From CAZWRN01 sp964446685 (GTDB lineage Bacteria > Patescibacteriota > Microgenomatia > Daviesbacterales > UBA10151): a DNA stretch of 31,618 bases. The translations under genes and the position numbers were made by a program. Position 1 is the stretch's first letter, and the number at the start of each line of letters is the position of its first letter. Below are positions 31,236 through 31,618 of the stretch, piece by piece. The DNA lies in contig CAYUPO010000014.1 in NCBI GenBank assembly GCA_964446685.1, forward strand, positions 1 through 31,618, given 5' to 3'. The notes beneath the pieces were generated by a model. That model was not told the origin of the DNA. It saw nothing but the letters and a program-made list of their open reading frames with translations, and made no database searches.

Positions 31236-31618
31236 TTTACTGAGAGTTTGATCCTGGCTCAGGATAAACGCTGGCGGCGTGCCTTAGGCATGCAAGTCGA
31301 ATGGCCCGCAAGGGCAATGGCGGACGGTCGAGTAACGCGTGGGAATCTCCCTCAAAGTTGGACATAGCCAGCCGAAAGGTTGGGTAATTTCTGATGTGAT
31401 TGCAAAATTAAAGTCGTAAGACGCTTTGAGATGAGCCCGCGTAGGATTAGCTAGTTGGTGGGGTAAAGGCCTACCAAGGCTACGATCCTTAGCTGGTCTG
31501 AGAGGACGATCAGCCGGAATGGGACTGAGACACGGCCCATACATCTACGGATGGCAGCAACCGGGAATCTTGGACAATGGACGAAAGTCTGATCCAGCGA
31601 CGCCGCGTGGAGGATGAA
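31236..31618 (+). rRNA. rrs: 16S ribosomal RNA, 5' part (cut by window end)
   Basis: AGAGTTTGATCCTGGCTCAG at 31243 is the universal 27F site; the mature 5' end is estimated ~7 bases earlier. The usual landmarks follow in order: GCATGCAAGTCGA, GAGTAACGCGTGGG, GGACTGAGACACGGCCC, then ACATCTACGGATGGCAGC in place of the common ACTCCTACGGGAGGCAGC. That last variation and the short V1 region fit Microgenomates-type CPR 16S. The gene runs off the window. Confidence 0.97.

Noticed and set aside
31284..31544. 86-codon minus-strand ORF
   Set aside because: Lies entirely within the 16S rRNA gene; a shadow of rRNA sequence.
1..31618. CRISPR arrays, transposases, integrases or phage structural genes
   Set aside because: No regularly spaced direct repeats and no proteins of those families were found; the S74 domain alone is not evidence of a prophage.

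Overview
The window looks like a chromosomal segment of a Patescibacteria/CPR bacterium, most likely of the Microgenomates (OP11) type. It ends in the first ~380 bases of a 16S rRNA gene. That gene deviates from the usual bacterial consensus at the 338-region primer site (ACATCTACGGATGGCAGC at 31541-31558). The genome is AT-rich and uses the standard code, since TGA serves as a stop. It is dense in secreted or membrane-anchored proteins with Pro/Ser linkers and dockerins. The assignment to Microgenomates is inference.

Layout. (1) 1-3543 (+): two secreted glycoside-hydrolase-like proteins, the first cut by the window edge. They end in near-identical type I dockerins and are separated by a structured 178-bp spacer. 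(2) 3576-7795 (-): four exported surface proteins: a small anchored beta-domain protein, a fibre-like protein with a C-terminal peptidase S74 chaperone domain, a beta-rich secreted protein, and a GY-repeat/Fn3 protein. (3) 7906-12429 (-): a tight four-gene run of an unrecognised family of membrane-anchored Cys/His-rich proteins. (4) 12708-16047 (+): an O-antigen-ligase-like membrane protein, a WecG/TagA/CpsF glycosyltransferase, an HPr-kinase-like ATPase and a PqqD-like protein. (5) 15985-18559 (-): two anchored beta-domain proteins, a 57-residue peptide gene ending ...SECCCGTVGA, and a fusion of an S26B-type peptidase domain to a nucleotidyltransferase. (6) 18600-20590 (+): a YcaO cyclodehydratase and a SagB-type dehydrogenase, divergent from (5) across a 40-bp gap with a symmetric promoter. 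(7) 20600-26617: three more Cys/His-rich paralogues (+), two of them facing Tat-signal proteins (-), plus a SpoU/TrmH rRNA/tRNA methyltransferase. (8) 26603-28754 (-): ribose-phosphate pyrophosphokinase (with a 10-N assembly gap), a cohesin protein and a dockerin protein in one operon. (9) 28940-31618 (+): a large unrecognised protein, a probable small RNA with its own promoter and terminator, an rRNA leader and 16S.

The central reading is that 12.7-26.6 kb is an accessory, AT-richer island. It carries a ribosomally synthesised, post-translationally modified peptide (RiPP) pathway of the azole/azoline (TOMM) type, unusual for this lineage. The parts are a Cys/Gly-rich precursor, YcaO (heterocyclisation), SagB (oxidation), PqqD (leader binding), HprK-like and nucleotidyltransferase tailoring enzymes, and an S26-like domain that could process the peptide. 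It is embedded among seven copies of a His/Cys-rich exported family whose role is unknown. No dedicated ABC exporter and no E1-like/ocin-ThiF partner is visible in the window.
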